Source: Davidsoniella eucalypti (taxonomy: Eukaryota; Ascomycota; Sordariomycetes; Microascales; Ceratocystidaceae). From it: 64,000 bases of DNA. Positions 58,901 to 64,000 of this stretch are shown here, in pieces; positions within the stretch are counted from its first letter, which is position 1, and every line of letters starts with the position of its first letter. Where the stretch lies: contig RMBW01000073.1 in NCBI GenBank assembly GCA_004009845.1, positions 1 through 64,000 of the forward strand. The letters are read 5' to 3'. Below the pieces are notes generated by a model. That model was not told where the DNA came from. It searched no databases and saw nothing but the letters and a program-made list of their open reading frames with translations. The translations under genes and the position numbers were made by a program.

Positions 58901-59381
58901 GAATTCTACAGAAATTCCCAAAACGTTACTACTATGCTTGTACAGATACTTATGCACGTATACATGTAGTAGCGCGTAAATGCGACTCGTTAATATAGCG
59001 TTCCCATAATTAGTGACATGCCTAGGGCCCGTTTTCCCATGTAAGCGGAGTGTCGGCTATATTCTTCAGCCGAAAAGATGGCTCGGATCCGTCCCTGGCC
59101 TTTGGTACAAGGCTCTGGGATAGAAAGAGAAACAGCGAATAAAGCACTGAATCACAACTTCAAGATGCCATGAATAATAAAATTAACTCAACAAGCTGTG
59201 TCGTTTCATGTTACAGCTTAGACACGTTCAGCACTAGTAGATATTGGCTATTAATTCACTGATATATTCACTGGGCTAATGCTGGTTTTTAAGACAATTA
59301 CTACGCGGATTGTGAGGAGGGCTAGTGTTGACACTACATATTTCATCATGTAAGAGTACTGCATATTTATTAGCCCTGTTT
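55978..59381. other. Gene desert
   Basis: 3.4 kb. The first 250 bp are probably the promoter of the secreted-protein gene. A tandem repeat at 56,783-56,825 is listed separately. A coding-like minus fragment at 56,469-56,681 (IMDLARDFGPLGQDMLAEIL) is isolated. Nothing else is supportable. Confidence 0.5.
56783..56825. repeat. Short tandem repeat, 18-bp unit
   Basis: AGATATAATAAGCTCCTG occurs twice head to tail (56,783-56,800 and 56,801-56,818) with a third partial unit. No function is apparent. Confidence 0.8.
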
Positions 59382-59690
59382 AACCCTATGATGTGTGCTC
59401 GGAGGTTTTGAGGCAGGTTCCCGATGAGGTGGTTTTTCCCGGAAAGGATTAGAAGTTGAAATGCGCAGGAATAGCATATAACGAAACCATAACAAATGTT
59501 CTGTATCTCAGTGGCCTGTCACTGTTGAGAAGTAGGCTGTCATTCACCTTACATTGTATACTAGTATTAGTTCAGGGCTGTGTATCTTAGGATACCGAGG
59601 TGCTACATAGCTATCAAGAGCTCCATTTCCACCTTAATAAAAATGAATCAAAAAAAAAAAAAAAAAAAAAAAAAAACCCTATGATGTGTC
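59382..59690 (+). mobile_element. Retroelement family alpha, copy 3, young, with 15-bp target-site duplication
   Basis: The body is 59,397-59,675 (279 bp), starting GCTCGGAGGTTTTGAGGC and ending AAAATGAATC plus an uninterrupted A-run of about 28. It is flanked by perfect repeats AACCCTATGATGTGT at 59,382-59,396 and 59,676-59,690. It is more 5'-truncated than copy 1 but nearly identical to it over the shared part. The intact tail and duplications indicate a recent insertion. Confidence 0.92.
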
Positions 59691-59782
59691 AAAGAACGTT
59701 ATCATGATTCTCATGTATACGACTTCATATATGATATTAAGAACTATTAGTAACAATAAGCATATATATCTTGTGGAAAAGA

Positions 59783-61682
59783 CTAGGCAAGTCCCATTGC
59801 CTCCAATGCTTGCTCAATATGTTCTGCCTCCGTTGAAGGACGTTCCATAGATCCAATATAGTTCTTCCAAAACTTGAGGCCTTCGATTCCTTCTTCACGG
59901 CACAAGACACCTCTGTGTTCCGCCATCTCTAACTCCTCCTCAGCAACGCCCATACTCCAGCCAAAGCGCTCTGCCGCATCTTGGGCAGTAACGCCGCGCC
60001 CAAATTCGTGCCAGTCCCACGAGACTTCCTTCTCGGGAGGGAACTCGTGAAGATCGTTCATCCAGTCTAGCAGTGTGCGGATGACAAAATCATCGGTACG
60101 ATCCTTTCCTTGGACTACGAGGACACCACTCTTGAATTTGCGTAGACGGACTGGCAAGTTGAGCTTCTTGAATAGACGGACGGCCTTTTCGAAGTCATTG
60201 GGACTGACTAACTCAACGCCACCGCGGGCGCGGTTGAACATGGCCCATAGGTCAGCAAGACTGATAACACCGCCTGCCTTCTTGAGGATACCACGAGAGT
60301 CATCAGTCAGAAACTCGGCTACTGTCCGAGCAAGCTCAGATAAGTATAGTGACTCCGATGTTCCTGCGATGTCCTTCGTCGTGACTAGTCCTAGTTGGGT
60401 CGCAACATTGGTTGCCTCGGTCGAAGTTCCGTTGACCTGTCGTGAAAAGCGTTCGGCGAGATTGACTATTTCCTTAGCTGAGTTCATTAAAGTTTCTAGA
60501 TCTTCGAATGCATTGCCGATAGTGATCTCATTGTTTTTACGCATGGCAAGACCTCGTTGTTCGAGTGCTGCTATACCAACAGATTTTACTCTATTGCCTG
60601 AACTTCCCGACGGGCCGCCCGTGCTTGACACACTAGAGTTCCTGGTAGTTGGTATTGGCGGTGCTCCACTAAGAAGCCATTTCCGTTGTTGTATAGAATT
60701 TTTGAGTCTCTCGTAAAACACTTTTTCTCCTCCTCCACGAAAGGACACCTTGACAGGTTCGTAGGCATTCGGGGTTGCCTTTGCTGGGAGAGTTGGTCCT
60801 GGGGACTCAGTACGAGTAGATCCTAACTCTTGGGGTAAATTCTGTGAAAGTAACGGCGCACCGCATATCTCACACGCCATAAGTGAAGGGTGATTTGCGA
60901 AGGTGCATCTAGGGCAGTTAAACGTAGCCCCGGCGGTTGAGCTGGAGCTTGTGACCGGTGGCTGTTCTGACACTGGAGCAGGCGACGAGAACGTGTTACG
61001 TTGAACTGTATTAGAGATAGCTGCTTTCAGCACGTGACCTAATGAAGGTGGGATACCACAGGCCAGACATGGAGGCAACGGTGTATGCTCGTTGGCGAGA
61101 GTTGGATCAAAGTTGGATGGAATGGGATTCGAGAAACTACAGATAGTGCAGACCCAGGTGGCGGCAGTTGCAACGACTAGAGTCGTCCGTGAATTCCCAG
61201 TAGCCGAGGGCTGTGTCCCAGATCGATTCAATGGTGAAGAATTAGCCGAGTAGTTTTGTAGTGCGGACGACCGCGATGGAGGCTTGGGAAAGATGGTGAC
61301 TTTTGGAGAAGATTTAAGAAAACCGTTCTGTTGATATGTCAGCATGTAGTTCATGGTATATAGGATAGGACAAAGGTAGCCAGCCATACATACATATAGT
61401 TCATATTTCTCTACTTCTTTTAGATCGAGAAATATAGAAAACTTTCGAGGTGCCTCTTTGTCAACATAGCAGATTCGATGAGATGTCAAATACACTTGAC
61501 CATTTTGTTGGTTGGGTAACTTGTATTTCCTGCAAGAGTAAGTGTCATGTCTTTTATTATGTACTGTGTTATTGAACATACCCTTCATAAAGCCCTACGT
61601 TGTCCTGGACGAAGAGAAGGACTTCATCTGTAAGATAGGCCGGACGTAGGGCCGTAGTAAGATCGAGTTGTTTTAGAAACAT
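59783..61682 (-). CDS. vps36: ESCRT-II subunit Vps36
   Basis: Vps36 links ESCRT-II to ubiquitinated cargo and phosphoinositides at endosomes. Three exons (61682-61582, 61529-61394, 61327-59783) encode 593 residues. The N-terminal GLUE (split-PH) domain contains DEVLLFVQDNVGLYEG, GQVYLTSHRICYVD and, across intron 2, GFLKSSPKVTIFP. Two NZF zinc fingers follow: WVCTICSFSN paired with CLACG (about 137-175) and FNCPRCTF paired with CEICG (about 215-240). The C-terminal EAP30 winged-helix region has LAERFSRQVNG, YLSELARTVAEFL, KKAGGVISLADLWAMFNRAR and EEGIEGLKFW. Two fingers inside GLUE is the fungal arrangement. Intron 2 is 66 bp with no in-frame stop. A retroelement lies about 100 bp beyond the stop codon. 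Confidence 0.93.
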
Positions 61683-62478
61683 TCGTCATATCGGTTGGAC
61701 AGCATAAGATAGAGATAGAGCAAAGAGCTTAGATCTAGTCAGAGAGCGACGGATCATGAACGCGACGTCTTGTCTCGTCAAAATGTCGAGATAGCGCCTT
61801 GCTTATAGCAGGCAAACGATCGTCTATCCAACGTGTTTAGGTCTGCGTTATAAATAGTGAGTGATTCCTCGCATTACAGAAATAACAAAACAGAGAGTGC
61901 AGATCACAAGAGTGAATATAAAATCACAGCTTTGTGTTTGCCTTGTAAGTATCGTCCTTCATATAATATTGCACAATTGAATGTTCCCCGCTATCTTTCT
62001 CGAGCTTTTACTCAATTACTACAATTACAATTGCAAATAGCTCCAGCTTGTGACGTATGTATCTAAATCGGCAGCCCAATATAGTCACGTGACCACGGTG
62101 AATTTAGGTTACTAAAAGTGGGCCCCATATTTGTATTTCAGGAAAGCCAGATAATGGCTCGCGTGCGTAAGCTATACATTTGAGTGAGAATACATATTGA
62201 CACTGTATAGTCATCTCCCAATCACAAATTAGGCCGCAGAAAGTCAGTTGACAAAGCCACAAATTTCGTATCGAGCATTTCCGTAATATTCCTCCTCCTC
62301 TTCTACACATAATCCAGATCGTCGATATTTTCATCACCGCCTAGCTCGACCCAAACGAAGTTTACTTGTTAGCTTATTTAGTGAAGATTCCTAGTTCTCG
62401 ATAGTGATTCTCCTGTTTTTCTTTTTTAAATTTAAATTTAAATTTCCACCAACTAATCATCCAGCTCTTATCGTCGCG
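61683..62478. promoter_or_regulatory. Shared divergent promoter with a perfect GTCACGTGAC palindrome
   Basis: 796 bp separate the start codons of VPS36 (minus) and the SAC3-family gene (plus). GTCACGTGAC at 62,084-62,093 is a perfect 10-bp palindrome of the Cbf1/bHLH type, about 390-400 bp from each start. No coding exon is visible in between. Confidence 0.55.
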
Positions 62479-64000
62479 ATGATTCCAGGCTCTTGGTCAT
62501 CAGACGCTCCGTCGACGGCCTACGGGTATCAACGTATGCCACAACCATCACGTACTCTCTCATTTCCAATTACTGACAAATTCTCTAGATTCCGCCTATA
62601 CGCCCGTGCAAGTAAGGCAGTCATTTGTACCCTCCCAAGTCACCTACCACACATTCCCAGCACCTATTGTTCCTCCATCCGCACCAGAACAACAACAACA
62701 ACAACCAGCTCGAGTTCAAGAATGGCCCCAGGATGTCCGTGATTACGTCCAAAGAACCTTCTTGGCTGAAAATAACCCGGATCCATCAATCCAAAAATCT
62801 GAGATTGAAGGCCGTCTGAAGGCCATTATCGCTGCCGCTAGAAACAGCGGTTCACTACTCACAATTGATTGGAAGACAATGGCATTACCACAACAGATGA
62901 TTAAAGAAGACCGCTTGAAGACCGAACAAGCTATGTACTATGCTTCACCATATGCTGCATACGTTCCTCCACCTCCGCCCCCTCCCTCCGCCACCTTGGC
63001 AACTACCCCCAAGCGCAAACACAGTGAAGAGGGTGCCAAATGGCGTACACCTGCCGCGGAGTCGAACAGGACTTTGAAGTCTCGCATCACCAAAGGAGAG
63101 AAGCGTGCTCATGCAGAGGAGACTACAAAGTTAAGTAAGTTGCAAAAGCAGTTGGAGAAGGAGAAGCGTGCGCGTCGCTTCGAGTTGAATTCACAGCCAA
63201 GACGCTCGCCAACTCCTCCTCCTTCCGACGGCCCTGTTGTTGGTACCTGTGAGGATCTCGAGAAGAGATATCTTCGCTTAACTGCGCCCCCAGTCGCCTC
63301 AAAGGTTCGCCCTGAACGCGTCCTGCGGAAGACTCTCGAGCTACTCAGACAAAAGTGGCGTTCAGAGGGTAACTACAACTACATGTGTGATCAGCTCAAA
63401 TCTCTCCGTCAGGATTTAACAGTCCAACGTGTGAAGAACGAGTTCACTGTGTTTGTGTACGAGATACATGCACGGATTGCCCTTGAAAAGGGAGATCTTG
63501 GTGAGTATAATCAATGCCAGACCCAGCTCAAGTCGTTGTACGCATCTGGCATCGAGGGCAATCCACAGGAATTCCGCGCATACCGAATCCTGTACTTCAT
63601 CCACACTGCCAACCGTACTGGCTTAAATGAAACGATTGCTGCACTAACCCCACAGGACAAACTATCCCTTCCAGTCAAACACGCTCTTGAGGTGCGTTCG
63701 GCTTTGGCACTGGGAAATTTCCATACGTTCTTCCGGCTATATCTTGATACTCCCAACATGGGAGGCTACTTGATGGATATGTTTGTTGGAAGAGAACGCC
63801 TTGCTGCTTTGTGCATGATTTGTAAAGCGTAAGTACATCGTATTTGATTTGTAAACCACCACATTGGACATTGATGCTAACAATCTCAATTAATAGGTAT
63901 AAACCCAGTGTCAAGATCCGATTCATCACCGAAGAGCTTGGTTTCGAATCCGACTCCGATGCGTGTCAGTTCATCATAAACCACCATGGTGAACATCTTC
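62479..64000 (+). CDS. SAC3/GANP-family protein, THP3/LENG8-like (runs off the window)
   Basis: Exons 62479-62533, 62589-63828 and 63897 to the window end give about 466 visible residues; the gene continues beyond 64,000. The N-terminal part is Gln/Pro-rich with QEWPQDVRDYVQRTFL, a Pro run (VPPPPPPPSA) and a Lys/Glu/Arg-rich coiled segment. The SAC3/GANP region starts near residue 240: CEDLEKRYLRLTAPP, VRPERVLRKTLELLRQKW, NYNYMCDQLKSLRQDLTVQR, FTVFVYEIHARIALEKGDLG, EYNQCQTQLKSLY, FRAYRILYFIHT. This is the signature of the Thp3/LENG8 branch, which in yeast pairs with Csn12 in mRNA elongation and splicing. The first intron (55 bp) has GTATGC..CTCTAG ends and joins His19 across codons. Confidence 0.85.

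Noticed and set aside
1..64000. CRISPR array, bacterial operon or prophage signals
   Set aside because: The window is eukaryotic with spliced genes. No regularly spaced repeats of CRISPR type are present.

Overview
The window is nuclear DNA of a filamentous ascomycete (Pezizomycotina-like). The evidence is short spliceosomal introns with GT..AG ends and fungal branch motifs, fungus-restricted families (Abp2, Sds3-like, Yvc1, GH76 Dfg5/Dcw1), protein sequences typical of filamentous fungi (H2A.Z, Ypt1), and LINE-type retroelements. The order or genus cannot be fixed from sequence alone. I support 13 protein-coding loci, one tRNA-Glu and at least three families of non-LTR retroelement remnants. 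Most of the rest is long AT-rich intergenic DNA.

Layout. 1-3.0 kb: histone H2A.Z with an outsized first intron. 3-12 kb: gene-poor, with a decayed gene and a LINE-derived fragment near 4.4-5.6 kb. 12.1-14.3 kb: Pin4/Cip-type RRM-R3H RNA-binding protein. 16.5-19.3 kb: Abp2-type protein on the opposite strand. 21.5-22.5 kb: relic of a LINE RNase H region. 22.9-23.8 kb: CmcJ/NvfI-type oxidoreductase. 24.3-26.1 kb: Sds3-like histone deacetylase subunit. 27.0-28.1 kb: a fungal coiled-coil protein, possibly a COG subunit, divergent from YPT1 (28.9-30.0 kb). 32.7-34.2 kb: GH76 GPI-anchored wall enzyme, convergent with a Ser-rich single-pass surface protein (34.6-36.3 kb). 36.3-43.4 kb: 7-kb gene desert holding a retroelement copy with a perfect target-site duplication. 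43.4-45.9 kb: vacuolar TRP channel YVC1, convergent with an S9-type peptidase homologue that seems to lack the catalytic serine. 50.3-54.7 kb: tRNA-Glu followed at once by a nested pile of LINE fragments. 55.2-56.0 kb: small secreted protein of unknown family. 59.4-59.7 kb: a young truncated retroelement with 15-bp duplications. 59.8-61.7 kb: VPS36, divergent from a THP3/SAC3-family gene that runs off the right end.

The genes are mostly housekeeping: chromatin (H2A.Z, Sds3-like, Abp2), membrane traffic and vacuole (YPT1, VPS36, YVC1, possibly COG), cell wall (GH76 and the surface protein) and RNA metabolism (Pin4-like, THP3-like). No operon-like or biosynthetic cluster logic is visible. The most unusual material is the retroelement landscape. 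It includes a short non-autonomous element with a TCAAA-repeat tail next to the tRNA, tail-to-head nesting, a gag/pol TAATG junction and fresh insertions with no obvious RIP damage. Other unusual features are splice-site peculiarities in YPT1 and VPS36 and the altered active site of the S9 homologue.
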